Under the pieces are notes generated by a model, which had not been told where the DNA came from, ran no database searches, and saw nothing but the letters and a program-made list of their open reading frames with translations. From the NCBI GenBank assembly GCA_017577405.1, contig PIUA01000012.1:1-52786 (forward strand): 52,786 nucleotides of DNA, given 5' to 3'. Of the stretch, positions 13,352-21,618 are shown one piece after another (position 1 is the first letter of the stretch; every line of letters starts with the position of its first letter). The position numbers were made by a program, and so were the translations under genes. This DNA is from Bacillota bacterium (GTDB lineage Bacteria > Bacillota > Limnochordia > Limnochordales > Limnochordaceae).

Positions 13352-15598
13352 ATGGGCGGGGCGGTGGCAGAACGGGCGGCAACCCGACGGACCCCTTGCC
13401 GGACGCTGCTGGCCTGGGCTGCCGGCCTCCTGCTGGTTGCCCTCCTCGCGGCTGGCCTGCCCGCCGCCACGGCAGCGGAGCAGGAAGCCCTCCAGGTGGT
13501 CCGGGTGATCGATGGGAAGCCCGTCGCGCCCTTCCAGGCGGTGGGGCACCGCTTGGGCCTCCGGCTGGCTGCGGAGCAGCCGGACCCCGATGCCGTCATC
13601 CTGGAGCTTCCCGACGGCCACACCCTGGCCGCCCGGGCCTGGCGGGTGGACGGGCTCCAGTATGTGGACCTGGTCTCCCTCGCCACCGCCCTGGGCCTCC
13701 GCCTCGACTGGGATCCGGCCCTCTGGGGGTACCGGCTCCGCCCCCGGGCCGCGCCCCAGGGCCAGGATGAGCTGACCCTTCTGCCCGAACGGGTCTACGA
13801 AGGCCTCCGGGGGCCCGTCGCGCAGGCCCGCTTCACCACCGTGGAGGACCGGGGAGCGGAGACCAGCCCCCTCCCCTACCCGGCCCCCTGGCACACCCCC
13901 AGCGGCGAGGCGGTCCCCCAGGGAGCTCCGCCCGTCGAGCCGGACCAGCCCGGGGAGCCCCTGCACCAGATTTTGGGCCTCCGGGTCTGGACCGACGAGG
14001 GCCGCCCCCGGGTCCAGGTGGAGGCGAGCGGTCCCGTTGCCCACCGAAGCCTCCTTCTGGCCAATCCGGCCCGCCTGGTCCTCGATCTGGCCCCGGCCCA
14101 GCTGGACCGGTCCCTGGTGGAGCTGCCCGCGGACCAAGACGTCATCCTCCGGGCCCGGGCCTCCCAGTTTGAGCCCAACGTGGTCCGGGTGGTGCTGGAT
14201 CTGGCCTCGCCGGTGGGCTACCGGGTGGCCCGCCGGGAGGACAGCCGGGTGATCCAGGTGGAGCTGGACGAGTCGGTGGCCGGCTACCGCCTCTGGTGGG
14301 AGGGGGACCGGCTCCACCTGGGCCTGGACGTGACCGGCCGGGTGCCCTTGGAGATCCGCCCCTTGCGGGAGCCCGACCGGTTGGTGGTGGATCTGCACGG
14401 GGCCACCGTGGCCCGGGAACGGTACGACCGCCCCGACGTGGAGGGGGTCCGGGCCGTCCGGATGAGCCAGTTTGAGCCCCATGTGGTCCGCCTGGTGGTG
14501 GAGTTGGAGCCTCAGGCCCGGGTGGCCCTACCGGAGGCGGCCATCCGCTGGACGCCCGAGCCTGGGGGGACCCAGGCGGTGCGGGCGGGCGGGGTGGAGG
14601 TGGTCTGGCTCAACCGCCTCGAGGAGCTCCGGGCCCGGACGGCGGGAAACTGGCTCTATCTCGCCCTGGAGGCGGAGGAGCCCGTCCAGCTGGAGAGCTT
14701 CCAGCTCTCGGGACCGCCCCGGCTGGTCTTCGACTTGCCGGCCACCCTGCTGGGTGGGGAGCTGACGCCTGCGGAGTGGACCGTCACCCTGGAGGGGGCG
14801 GAGGGCCAGGAGGGCCGGCCGGTCACCTTGCGGCTGGGCCAGTTCAACGGCGGCCGGGTGCGGCTGGTGGTGGAGGCCCAGGAGCCTTTGGCCTTCCAGA
14901 CCTACACCCTGGAGGGGGCCAACCGGATGGTGATCGCCGTCGCCCCGCCCCAGGTGGGCCAGCGGCTGGTGGTCCTCGATCCGGGCCATGGGGGGCTGGA
15001 CGGCGGGGCAGGCGACGAGGAGCTGCCGGAGAAGACGGTCAATCTGGAGATCGCTCTGGCTTTGGCGGAGATCCTGCGGGGGCGGGGCTTCCAGGTGGCC
15101 ATGACCCGCAGCGACGACACCTTCATCCCCTTGTGGGAGCGGGCGGCCCTGGCCAACGCCCTCAACGCGGACCTCTTCGTCAGCATCCACAACAACTCGG
15201 CGTCGGATCCCGCGGCCCGGGGGACGGAGACCTACTACCTGCCCAAGCAGCCCAACAACCTATGGCTGGCCCAGGCGGTCCAGCAGGAGCTGGTCCGCAC
15301 CCTGGGGCGCCGGGACCGGGGGGTCAAGTCCAACAACTTCTGGGTCTTGCGGGACGCGGAGGTTCCTGCCATTCTGGTAGAGGTCTCCTTCTTGAGCAAC
15401 CCCGAAGAGCGGGCGCTCCTGGCCGATCCCGAGTACCGCCGGAAGGCGGCGGAGGCCATTGCCCGGGGCATCATCCAGTACTTCGCGCGGCTGGCGTCGG
15501 GACCGGCCCAGGCCCTCAACCAAGCGGACTCCGCGGAGCTTTGGCAGCGGGTGATGGGGGAACCCCGCAGCGAATCGGGAGCCCAGAACCCTCGGTGA
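13352..15598 (+). CDS. AMIN-domain N-acetylmuramoyl-L-alanine amidase (Amidase_3)
   Basis: A 748-residue exported peptidoglycan hydrolase that cleaves the amide bond between muramic acid and the peptide stem. After a signal peptide (LLAWAAGLLLVALLAAGLPAA) comes a stalk-type domain (about residues 50-130), then AMIN-like repeats recognisable by SQFEPNVVRVVLDL near 270, SQFEPHVVRLVVEL near 370 and LGQFNGGRVRLVVEA near 494. The catalytic domain spans about 535-715, with Zn ligands and catalytic residues His546 (DPGHGG), Glu566, His613 (SIHNN) and Glu677 (EVSFLSN). ATG 13352 follows GGGGGAGG; ATG 13307 has a poorer site. It is followed 15 bp later by a GerMN gene, suggesting a joint role in envelope or spore-cortex work. 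Confidence 0.93.
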   Translation: MGGAVAERAATRRTPCRTLLAWAAGLLLVALLAAGLPAATAAEQEALQVVRVIDGKPVAPFQAVGHRLGLRLAAEQPDPDAVILELPDGHTLAARAWRVDGLQYVDLVSLATALGLRLDWDPALWGYRLRPRAAPQGQDELTLLPERVYEGLRGPVAQARFTTVEDRGAETSPLPYPAPWHTPSGEAVPQGAPPVEPDQPGEPLHQILGLRVWTDEGRPRVQVEASGPVAHRSLLLANPARLVLDLAPAQLDRSLVELPADQDVILRARASQFEPNVVRVVLDLASPVGYRVARREDSRVIQVELDESVAGYRLWWEGDRLHLGLDVTGRVPLEIRPLREPDRLVVDLHGATVARERYDRPDVEGVRAVRMSQFEPHVVRLVVELEPQARVALPEAAIRWTPEPGGTQAVRAGGVEVVWLNRLEELRARTAGNWLYLALEAEEPVQLESFQLSGPPRLVFDLPATLLGGELTPAEWTVTLEGAEGQEGRPVTLRLGQFNGGRVRLVVEAQEPLAFQTYTLEGANRMVIAVAPPQVGQRLVVLDPGHGGLDGGAGDEELPEKTVNLEIALALAEILRGRGFQVAMTRSDDTFIPLWERAALANALNADLFVSIHNNSASDPAARGTETYYLPKQPNNLWLAQAVQQELVRTLGRRDRGVKSNNFWVLRDAEVPAILVEVSFLSNPEERALLADPEYRRKAAEAIARGIIQYFARLASGPAQALNQADSAELWQRVMGEPRSESGAQNPR

Positions 15599-15613
15599 GG
15601 GAGGGGTGGAGCG

Positions 15614-16195
15614 ATGCCGTACGATCCCCAACGAGGCGTGAAGCTGCTGGCTGTTCTCGCCCTGGTGCTGGGCGTGGTGGTCTTGGGCTGGCTGGGAACG
15701 CGGTGGCAGGAGGCGATCGACCAGCGGCTGACGCCCCAGCAGGAGATCCTGGTCTACTACGCCACCCCCGACGCCATGGGCCTGGTGGGCCTGCCGGTTC
15801 GGGTGCCTCAGGACCAGGTGACGCCCGAGGGGGTGCTCCAGGCCCTCTTTGAGGGGCCTCGGGAGCTGGCCGGGTACCGGAACCCCATCCCTGAGGGCGG
15901 GGAGGTCCAGTGGGTCCGGGTGCAGGGAGCCCTCGCCACCGTCAGCTTGAATCAAGAGCTGGTGGACAACCACCCCGGCGGGTCGGCGGGTGAGCTCTTG
16001 ACGGTCTACAGCATGGTCCACACCCTGACCCAGCTTCCCGCCATCGAGCGGGTCCAGTTCCTGGTGGAGGGGCAGCGGGTGGAGACGCTGGTGGGCCACC
16101 TGGCCCTGGACCGGCCCCTGGAGCCCGACCCCGGGATGATCCTGGGAACGGAGGAAAGACTGGAGACAGGCACCGCTGCTGGCGAGGCCCCATAG
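15614..16195 (+). CDS. GerMN-domain protein
   Basis: A 193-residue protein with one N-terminal membrane helix or uncleaved signal (residues 9-28) and an extracytoplasmic GerMN (sporulation/germination) domain: ILVYYATPDAMGLVGLPVRV, then VQGALATVSLNQELVDNHPGGS and ELLTVYSMVHTLTQLPAIERVQFLVEG. In B. subtilis GerM takes part in spore coat and cortex assembly by linking forespore and mother-cell complexes; other GerMN proteins pair with amidases. ATG 15614 has GAGGGAGGGG upstream and lies 15 bp after the amidase, so the two genes form an operon. Its exact partner cannot be read from sequence. Confidence 0.85.
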   Translation: MPYDPQRGVKLLAVLALVLGVVVLGWLGTRWQEAIDQRLTPQQEILVYYATPDAMGLVGLPVRVPQDQVTPEGVLQALFEGPRELAGYRNPIPEGGEVQWVRVQGALATVSLNQELVDNHPGGSAGELLTVYSMVHTLTQLPAIERVQFLVEGQRVETLVGHLALDRPLEPDPGMILGTEERLETGTAAGEAP

Positions 16196-16242
16196 GATGC
16201 GGCGCTGATCACCAGGTCTGGGGCCCGAGAGGAGGGCGAGGC

Positions 16243-17706
16243 ATGGCAGAGGAGGCAGGCCACGAGCTGCTCCAGGCGCTGGCGGGCACCGCTGGCCCGC
16301 CCCGGGTGGCTGTGGTCGGCTTGGGGACCAGCAACCGGGCGGTCCTCCGGTGGCTCTTGGCCAAGGGCGTGCCGGTGATCGCCTGCGATCAGAAGAGCCC
16401 CCAGGCGCTGGAGGGGTACGGGGAGCTGGCCCGGCTGCCCCTGGAGCTCTGGCTGGGTCCTGACTACCTGGCCCCTGTGGAGCGGGCCGACCTGCTCATC
16501 CTCACCCCCGGCATCCGGAAGGATCTGCCCCAGCTGGAGGCGGCCCAGGCCCGGGGGGCGCGCCTCACCTGCGAGACAGACCTCTTCTTCAGCCTCTGCC
16601 CGGCGCCCATCGTGGGTATCACCGGCACCAGCGGCAAGACCACCACCACCACCCTGGTGGGGGAGATGCTGCGCCGGTCGGGAGTGCCCGCCTTGGTCGG
16701 CGGCAACATCGGCCGGCCCTTGATCGAGCTGGCCGAGCACGTGGACCCGGCCAGCTGGGTGGTCTTGGAGCTCTCCAGCTTCCAGCTGGAGCTCCACCGG
16801 AAGAGCCCCCAGGTGGCGGTGGTCACCACCCTGACCCCCAACCATCTCGACGTCCACCCCTCTATGGAGGCGTACGTGGCGGCCAAGCGGCGGATCCTGG
16901 AGTTCCAGTCGCTCCAGGATGCCGCGGTGCTCAACTGGGACCAGGAGGCGGTCCGGGCCCTGGCCTCCAGCACGCCCGCCCAAGTGTACTGGTTCAGCCG
17001 GGAGCGGGCGGTGGAGCGGGGCGCCTTTGAAGCCGACGGGGCCCTCTGGCTCCGCCTGGAGCCGGACCGGCTCCCCCAGCGGATCGTGGGCGTGGAGGAG
17101 ATCCGCCTGCCGGGGGTCCACAACCGGGCCAACCTGTTGGCCGCAGCCGTTGCCGCCAGCCTGGCCGGCGCCTCCTTGGACGGGATCCGGGAGGTGGCCC
17201 GCACCTTCCGGGGGGTGCGGCACCGGCTGGAACCGGTGGGGGTGGTGGCGGGGGTGGAGTACATCAACGACTCCATCGCCACCACCCCGGAGCGGGCGGT
17301 GGTGGGCATCCGGGCCATGAACGACCGCCCCCTCCACCTGATCGCTGGCGGCTACGACAAGAGGCTGCCCTTCGAGCCTCTGGCCCACGAGGTGGTCCGC
17401 TCGGTGCAGCACCTCTACCTGATGGGCGTCACCGCGCCCAAGATCGCGGAGGCGGTCCGCCGGGAAGCACGCCGGACGGGGTTGCCGGGCCCGGCGATCC
17501 ACCGGGTGCAGGATCTGGAGGAGGCGGTGGCCCTGGCCCGGCGGCTCGCCCGCCCCGGCGAGCGGGTCTTGCTCTCCCCGGCCTGTGCCAGCTTTGATCA
17601 GTTTGCCAACTTCGAGGAGCGCGGGGACCGCTTCCGGGAGCTGGTGGCCCAACTCGGTTCCCGCGGCCCGGCCGCCGCCGGCGGCGAGGAGGTCCATCCC
17701 CTGTGA
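16243..17706 (+). CDS. murD: UDP-N-acetylmuramoyl-L-alanine--D-glutamate ligase
   Basis: Adds D-glutamate to UDP-MurNAc-L-alanine in the cytoplasmic stage of peptidoglycan synthesis. The 487-residue protein has an N-terminal UDP-binding domain ([14 protein letters not shown]), the ATP loop [14 protein letters not shown] near residue 125, [21 protein letters not shown] with the Lys expected to be carbamoylated, and the family C-terminus [21 protein letters not shown]. The ATG follows GAGGAGGGCGAGG. murD usually sits in the division and cell-wall cluster with other mur genes; here it stands alone between a GerMN gene and rph and overlaps the rph start by 4 bp. I see no second murD in the window. 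Confidence 0.95.
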   Translation: MAEEAGHELLQALAGTAGPPRVAVVGLGTSNRAVLRWLLAKGVPVIACDQKSPQALEGYGELARLPLELWLGPDYLAPVERADLLILTPGIRKDLPQLEAAQARGARLTCETDLFFSLCPAPIVGITGTSGKTTTTTLVGEMLRRSGVPALVGGNIGRPLIELAEHVDPASWVVLELSSFQLELHRKSPQVAVVTTLTPNHLDVHPSMEAYVAAKRRILEFQSLQDAAVLNWDQEAVRALASSTPAQVYWFSRERAVERGAFEADGALWLRLEPDRLPQRIVGVEEIRLPGVHNRANLLAAAVAASLAGASLDGIREVARTFRGVRHRLEPVGVVAGVEYINDSIATTPERAVVGIRAMNDRPLHLIAGGYDKRLPFEPLAHEVVRSVQHLYLMGVTAPKIAEAVRREARRTGLPGPAIHRVQDLEEAVALARRLARPGERVLLSPACASFDQFANFEERGDRFRELVAQLGSRGPAAAGGEEVHPL

Positions 17707-18572
17707 ACCATCCCACCGATCCCACCAAGCAGACCCCTGTTCCGGGGGGCCAGGAGGCCGCCCCCGGCCCCGCCCCGGCCCGGCCCGACGGCCGGGCTGA
17801 TCACGAGCTGCGGCCCGTCCGCCTGACGGTCCAGATGATGAAGTACGCGGAAGGTTCGTGCCTCATCGAGCTGGGCGAGACCCGGGTGATCACCACCGCC
17901 ACGGTGGAGGAGCGGGTGCCGTCCTTCCTCAGGGGCACGGGCCAGGGGTGGGTGACGGCCGAGTACGCCATGCTCCCCCGGGCCACCGAGGAGCGGACCC
18001 CCCGGGAGGCTTCCCGGGGGCGGATCTCCGGCCGGACTCACGAGATCCAGCGCCTCATCGGCCGGAGCCTGCGGGCCGTGGTCGACCTGAAGCAGCTGGG
18101 GGAGCGGACCATCTGGATCGACTGCGATGTCCTCCAGGCCGACGGGGGCACCCGGACGGCTTCCATCACCGGCGCCTTCGTCTCCCTTTGCTACGCCCTC
18201 CAGTACCTGCGGGAGCGGGAAGGGTGGGACCGGCTGCCCCTCTTCGATTTTGTGGGCGCCATCAGCGTCGGGGTGGTGGGCGGCCGGCCGCTCCTCGACC
18301 TGACCTACGACGAGGACTCCCAGGCTGAGGTGGACATGAACGTGGTGATGACCGGTTCCGGCCGGCTGGTGGAGATCCAGGGGACGGGCGAGGGGCGGAG
18401 CTTCACCTTCGACGAGATGAACCGCCTGCTTAAGCTGGCGGAGCACGGCATCGAGCGGCTCTTTGTGGAGCAGCGCCACGCTCTGACCGATACCATCCTG
18501 GAGAGCATTGACCAGCGTCTGGCCCTGGATCCTTCCGTCGGAGGGAACGGCAGGGCCCTACGGGAGGAGTGA
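17703..18572 (+). CDS. rph: Ribonuclease PH
   Basis: A phosphorolytic 3'-5' exoribonuclease that trims tRNA 3' ends. Core motifs are [29 protein letters not shown], the Arg-rich loop with [32 protein letters not shown] and [20 protein letters not shown]. The 289-residue product is longer than the usual 240-250 because about 30 Pro-rich residues precede the DGR start. There is no internal ATG, GTG or TTG between GTG 17703 and the core, so the extension seems real. GTG overlaps the murD stop as GTGA and has GAGGAGGT upstream. It is followed seven bp later by rdgB, a common rph-rdgB pair. Confidence 0.95.
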   Translation: MNHPTDPTKQTPVPGGQEAAPGPAPARPDGRADHELRPVRLTVQMMKYAEGSCLIELGETRVITTATVEERVPSFLRGTGQGWVTAEYAMLPRATEERTPREASRGRISGRTHEIQRLIGRSLRAVVDLKQLGERTIWIDCDVLQADGGTRTASITGAFVSLCYALQYLREREGWDRLPLFDFVGAISVGVVGGRPLLDLTYDEDSQAEVDMNVVMTGSGRLVEIQGTGEGRSFTFDEMNRLLKLAEHGIERLFVEQRHALTDTILESIDQRLALDPSVGGNGRALREE

Positions 18573-18578
18573 GCGCCG

Positions 18579-19340
18579 GTGAGCATCCCGCCGCCTGTGC
18601 CCCCGGTCCGGGCGCCCCTGTGGACCCAGCGGGTGGCCCCACATCCAACGGAGAGCATCCTCCCGCCCCAACGCACCTTCGACTCGGAGGCGGCGCCCCG
18701 GCAGGAAGCGCCCGGCTCCCGGCGAGGCCGTCGGGGCTGGCTGGTCCTGGCCACCCGGAACCCGGCCAAGGTGGCTGAAATCCGGACCCTCCTCGCGCCC
18801 TTCCCCTGGCCCATCTACGGGCTGGACGCCTTTCCCGGCGCGCCCGACGTGGAGGAGAACGCCTCGACCTACGCGGGCAATGCCCTGGCCAAAGCCCGGG
18901 CGGCGGCGGAGTTCACCCTGGAGACAGCCATGGCCGATGACTCGGGCCTGGAGGTGGATGCCCTGAAGGGAAGCCCCGGGGTGCGCTCGGCCCGCTTCGC
19001 CGGCCCCGACGCCACCGACGAGGAGCGGAACCGGGCCCTGCTCAAGCTCCTGGAGGGGGTGCCCTGGGAGCAGCGGACGGCCCGCTTCCGGTGTGTCATC
19101 GCCGTGGTTCGGCCGTCGGGGGAGGCCTGGACCGAGGAGGGCGTGGTAGAAGGCTACATCACCACCGAACCCCGGGGCGACGGGGGCTTCGGCTACGACC
19201 CCATCTTCTGGGTGCCCCAGCTCCAGAAGACCTTCGGCGAGGTGGGGCCTGAGGTGAAGAACCGGCTGAGCCACCGGGCCCGGGCGGTCCGGAAGGCCCG
19301 GGAGCGCCTGCTGCGCGAGGCGGAAGACGGCAAGCCTTGA
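18579..19340 (+). CDS. rdgB: XTP/dITP diphosphatase (RdgB/HAM1 family)
   Basis: Hydrolyses non-canonical purine triphosphates (XTP, dITP, ITP) to monophosphates, cleaning the nucleotide pool. The core starts at residue 54 with LVLATRNPAKVAEIR, followed by ENASTYAGNALAKARAAAE, ADDSGLEVDAL, RGDGGFGYDPIFWVP and LSHRARAVRKARERL. About 50 residues rich in Pro precede the core, which is unusual for a family of about 200 residues. GTG 18579 has GGAGG 11 bases upstream; no start codon lies right at the core, but GTG near 18630 is an alternative. It forms a unit with murD and rph. Confidence 0.94.
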   Translation: MSIPPPVPPVRAPLWTQRVAPHPTESILPPQRTFDSEAAPRQEAPGSRRGRRGWLVLATRNPAKVAEIRTLLAPFPWPIYGLDAFPGAPDVEENASTYAGNALAKARAAAEFTLETAMADDSGLEVDALKGSPGVRSARFAGPDATDEERNRALLKLLEGVPWEQRTARFRCVIAVVRPSGEAWTEEGVVEGYITTEPRGDGGFGYDPIFWVPQLQKTFGEVGPEVKNRLSHRARAVRKARERLLREAEDGKP

Positions 19341-19371
19341 GGGGGCCCTTCGCCTCGACGGTCGTTGGGCT

Positions 19372-19398
19372 CCAGCCCGGCTTCCCCCGCCGGGCTGG
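19372..19398 (+). terminator. GC hairpin after rdgB, possible terminator
   Basis: Perfect 10-bp stem CCAGCCCGGC / TTCCCCC / GCCGGGCTGG, 32 bp after the rdgB stop. No T-tract follows, so termination strength is uncertain. Confidence 0.5.
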
Positions 19399-19416
19399 GG
19401 GCGGCGGGGCGGTCGC

Positions 19417-19446
19417 TTGACCGGGCGACCCGCCGAGTGCTAGACT
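19417..19446 (+). promoter_or_regulatory. Sigma-A promoter for tRNA-Pro
   Basis: TTGACC (19417-19422), 18-bp spacer, TAGACT (19441-19446), 24 bp before the tRNA. Confidence 0.75.
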
Positions 19447-19470
19447 GGGAGCAGTCCTTCCACCAGTCGT

Positions 19471-19547
19471 CGGGGTGTAGCGCAGTTTGGTAGCGCGCCT
19501 GCTTTGGGAGCAGGAGGCCCCGGGTTCAAATCCCGGCACCCCGACCA
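19471..19547 (+). tRNA. tRNA-Pro (TGG)
   Basis: Acceptor CGGGGTG pairs with CACCCCG; anticodon loop TTTGGGA between CCTGC and GCAGG gives anticodon TGG; T arm CCGGGTTCAAATCCCGG; encoded ACCA end. Confidence 0.97.
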
Positions 19548-19554
19548 TGCTTTT

Positions 19555-19602
19555 CGGCCCCCGGAGGCGGTCGCCCCTAATGGCGACCCCAACCGGGGGC
19601 CG
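19555..19602 (+). terminator. Nested hairpin after tRNA-Pro
   Basis: Outer 10-bp stem CGGCCCCCGG / CCGGGGGCCG encloses an inner 7-bp stem GGTCGCC / GGCGACC. No T-tract follows directly; it may end or process the tRNA transcript. A further GCCGCC / GGCGGC stem follows near 19616-19633. Confidence 0.45.
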
Positions 19603-19630
19603 CGGCGCGAAAAGGGGCCGCCATTGGGGC

Positions 19631-19667
19631 GGCTAAAGCGCCCGGGGGCCTGAGCCGCCTCCGGGCG
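19631..19667 (-). terminator. Terminator of the metallo-hydrolase operon
   Basis: On the minus strand CGCCCGG and CCGGGCG pair across 15 bases and are followed by CTTTAG. It lies 35 bp after the stop codon at 19702. Confidence 0.5.
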
Positions 19668-19701
19668 TTGGTGTCCCCCTGGTTCCTAGCCTTCCGCTCT
19701 T

Positions 19702-20397
19702 TCAGGCGCCCGGCTTCGGCCATAGCCTAGGCCTCTGGTCCCGAAGAAGGGCCTCCATCCGCTCGGCGGGGCGCTCCACCGGATCGGCGTGGCAGAGCTC
19801 CAGGCGCTGGATCTCCAGCTCGCGAAGGATCTGGAGGCTCCGGATGGCCTCCTCCATGTCCCCGGTGAAGATGGCCATGGGCGGCCGCACCTGACCCTTC
19901 TTGCTCATGGCCAGGTCCCCGCCGATCAAGACCTGGTCTTGCTCATGGTAGTACACCACGTGGCCTGGTGCATGGCCTGGCGTCAGGTATGGTTTGAGGC
20001 CCGCCACCCTGCGGAGGCCGCCGTCAGGGCCCTCTTCCAGGGGCGTGACGAGCCCCTTGGGGACCAAGGCTTGGGGCCGCTTGCGGCGCGGGTAGGGGAG
20101 AGCGCCTTCCAGGTAGGGGATCTCGATCGCGTGGGCGTAGACGGGGACTGGGGTCTGGGTCACGATGCGCCGGAGCGCCCCCACGTGGTCGGAGTGCCCG
20201 TGGGTGAGGAGGATCCGCTGCAAGGGGCCGGCGTGGAGGCGTTCCACCGCCCGGAGGATGCCCCGGGCCATGAAGGGGAGCCCCGCGTCCACCAGAGTGA
20301 CGCCGCCTTCAGGATCCCGGACCAACCACACCCGCACCGGAATCAAGACCCAGACCGTGAGGCTCCAAATGTGTTCGGAGACCCGTTCCAGCCTCAT
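19702..20397 (-). CDS. MBL-fold metallo-hydrolase
   Basis: A 231-residue metallo-beta-lactamase-fold enzyme. It carries the metal-binding LTHGHSDHVGAL motif, PGHAPGHVVYYH with the next His ligand, the bridging Asp in LIGGDLAMS and a late His in ELCHADPV. This layout fits the glyoxalase II-like or broad MBL hydrolase group; the substrate cannot be read from it. I chose the ATG at 20397 (MRLERVSEHIWSL), 14 bp after the stop of the upstream membrane-protein gene; the frame is open further upstream but would overlap that gene. The two genes probably form an operon ending at the hairpin near 19650. Confidence 0.85.
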   Translation of the reverse strand: MRLERVSEHIWSLTVWVLIPVRVWLVRDPEGGVTLVDAGLPFMARGILRAVERLHAGPLQRILLTHGHSDHVGALRRIVTQTPVPVYAHAIEIPYLEGALPYPRRKRPQALVPKGLVTPLEEGPDGGLRRVAGLKPYLTPGHAPGHVVYYHEQDQVLIGGDLAMSKKGQVRPPMAIFTGDMEEAIRSLQILRELEIQRLELCHADPVERPAERMEALLRDQRPRLWPKPGA

Positions 20398-20411
20398 CGG
20401 GGCGCCCTCGG

Positions 20412-20867
20412 CTACGACGCTTTCCGCGACCTTGCCAGAATCACCCAGAGGCCGATGGCCGCCACCACCACCGGCCACCACAGGCTCAAGAAGGCCATGA
20501 TGTCCCCCACCCCCGTCAGCGCCCCGACCAGGAGGAGGACCACCCCGGAGGCCAGGGCCCAGTGGCCTTCACCCCGGCGGCTGCCCACCCAGACCACCAA
20601 GAGGCCCAGGCCCAGCCCGATGAGAACCGTCGAACCCTGGAAGCCGGGCCACCAGGCGTGGGGCCAGTCAATGCCGATGCCCAGGCCCGTCATCAGGCCG
20701 CCGGGCACCAGATAGCCCGACTGGTTGGTGAGGGCGTAGAAGACCATGAAGGCGCTCCCGATGAGGGCGAGGATCACCCCGCCGCTGCCGCTCCCCTGCT
20801 CCCGGACGAGAAAGTACAGGACGATGCCCACGATGACCAGCACCAGGCCCTGGCGCAGCCGCTCCAT
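20412..20867 (-). CDS. Small multipass membrane protein, function unknown
   Basis: A 151-residue hydrophobic protein with about five transmembrane segments: LVLVIVGIVLYFLV, GGVILALIGSAFMVFYAL, LVPGGLMTGLGIGI, TVLIGLGLGLLVVWVG, and the C-terminal pair WALASGVVLLLVGALTGVG and LSLWWPVVVAAIGLWVIL. The two-helix, short-linker style resembles the N-terminal region of LiaF or DUF5668-type proteins, but I cannot assign it. ATG 20867 (MERLRQGLVL) has AGGGAGGGG upstream. It is co-directional with, and 14 bp from, the metallo-hydrolase gene. On the minus strand a GCCGATAT octamer (20957-20964) lies 90 bp upstream, without a good -35. Confidence 0.75.
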   Translation of the reverse strand: MERLRQGLVLVIVGIVLYFLVREQGSGSGGVILALIGSAFMVFYALTNQSGYLVPGGLMTGLGIGIDWPHAWWPGFQGSTVLIGLGLGLLVVWVGSRRGEGHWALASGVVLLLVGALTGVGDIMAFLSLWWPVVVAAIGLWVILARSRKAS

Positions 20868-21015
20868 GCCGTCATCCCCTCCCTGGTTCGCTCCCACCGT
20901 CTGCCGCGGCCGCCCTCGGCCGGCCCCTGGCGGGTGGAGGCTTCCTCGGTGATACCATATCGGCCGCCATCGCCCCGACTGGAGCCCCCGGAGGCCAGAC
21001 CCGGCCCGAACCCTC

Positions 21016-21044
21016 TTGGAGCCCGCGCAGGGCTGTGCTATACT
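21016..21044 (+). promoter_or_regulatory. Sigma-A promoter for tRNA-Gly
   Basis: TTGGAG (21016-21021), 17-bp spacer, TATACT (21039-21044), 58 bp before the tRNA. Confidence 0.7.
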
Positions 21045-21102
21045 CAACCTTGGCACCCCGGGCACCGTACGGGCGTCGGGCCCGAAGGGTGTCGGGTGGC
21101 GT

Positions 21103-21176
21103 GCGGGTGTAGCTCAATGGTAGAGCGCCGGCCTTCCAAGCCGGTGACGGGGGTTCGATTCCCCTCACCCGCTCCA
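21103..21176 (+). tRNA. tRNA-Gly (TCC)
   Basis: Acceptor GCGGGTG / CACCCGC, anticodon loop CTTCCAA giving TCC, T arm GGGGGTTCGATTCCCC, discriminator T and encoded CCA. Confidence 0.97.
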
Positions 21177-21184
21177 GATCCTGC

Positions 21185-21219
21185 CGCCGGCGTCCCAGCG
21201 GACGCCGGCGTTCGTTCGT
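21185..21219 (+). terminator. Terminator after tRNA-Gly
   Basis: Perfect 11-bp stem CGCCGGCGTCC / CAGC / GGACGCCGGCG, then TTCGTTCGT. Confidence 0.8.
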
Positions 21220-21248
21220 TGACGCTGCCCCTCGGGCGACGGTATACT
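21219..21248 (+). promoter_or_regulatory. Sigma-A promoter for tRNA-Arg
   Basis: TTGACG (21219-21224), 18-bp spacer, TATACT (21243-21248). It begins where the preceding tRNA-Gly terminator ends. Confidence 0.85.
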
Positions 21249-21304
21249 GGCGGTGGCGGCTCCGGACCTTGGGGCGGCCGGCAGCCCCTGGTGCAGCTCC
21301 GCAG

Positions 21305-21380
21305 GCGCCTGTAGCTCAGGGGACAGAGCAGTGGCCTTCTAAGCCAACGGTCGGGGGTTCGAATCCCTCCAGGCGCGCCA
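21305..21380 (+). tRNA. tRNA-Arg (TCT)
   Basis: Acceptor GCGCCTG / CAGGCGC, anticodon loop CTTCTAA between TGGC and GCCA giving TCT, T-loop GTTCGAATC, discriminator G and encoded CCA. Confidence 0.97.
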
Positions 21381-21383
21381 GAA

Positions 21384-21410
21384 AGGCGGTCCGGATCGGA
21401 CCGCCTCTTT
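21384..21410 (+). terminator. Terminator after tRNA-Arg
   Basis: Perfect 10-bp stem AGGCGGTCCG / GAT / CGGACCGCCT, then CTTT. Confidence 0.85.
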
Positions 21411-21441
21411 GCCAGCGGGCTTGGGGCAGGCAGGCCTTGCC

Positions 21442-21470
21442 TTGACGGGTGGGCACGCCCATGGTACACT
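21442..21470 (+). promoter_or_regulatory. Sigma-A promoter for tRNA-His
   Basis: TTGACG (21442-21447), 17-bp spacer, TACACT (21465-21470), 18 bp before the tRNA. Confidence 0.82.
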
Positions 21471-21487
21471 TGAGAACGCACCAGCGT

Positions 21488-21565
21488 GGTGGGTGTAGCT
21501 CAGCTGGTTAGAGCGTCGGGTTGTGGCCCCGAAGGTCGCCGGTTCGAATCCGGTCACTCACCCCA
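21488..21565 (+). tRNA. tRNA-His (GTG)
   Basis: Acceptor GTGGGTG / CACTCAC with the extra 5' G (21488) opposite discriminator C, as is usual for tRNA-His; loop TTGTGGC gives anticodon GTG; CCA is encoded. Confidence 0.97.
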
Positions 21566-21582
21566 AACCATCCCACGATGGG

Positions 21583-21618
21583 CCAGCGGCCGTCCTTGGG
21601 ACGGCCGCTGGCGCGTTT
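21583..21618 (+). terminator. Terminator after tRNA-His
   Basis: Perfect 13-bp stem CCAGCGGCCGTCC / TTG / GGACGGCCGCTGG, then CGCGTTT. Confidence 0.8.

Noticed and set aside
20957-20964. A second GCCGATAT octamer (minus strand) as a sigma-D promoter for the membrane protein/metallo-hydrolase pair
   Set aside because: The -10 is perfect but the -35 region (TCCA) is poor, and one chance occurrence is expected in a window of this size.
21044-21557. Minus-strand frames with peptides such as GIRTPDRWLRR and GFEPATFG
   Set aside because: These are well-known false translations of tRNA genes; the tRNAs are on the other strand.
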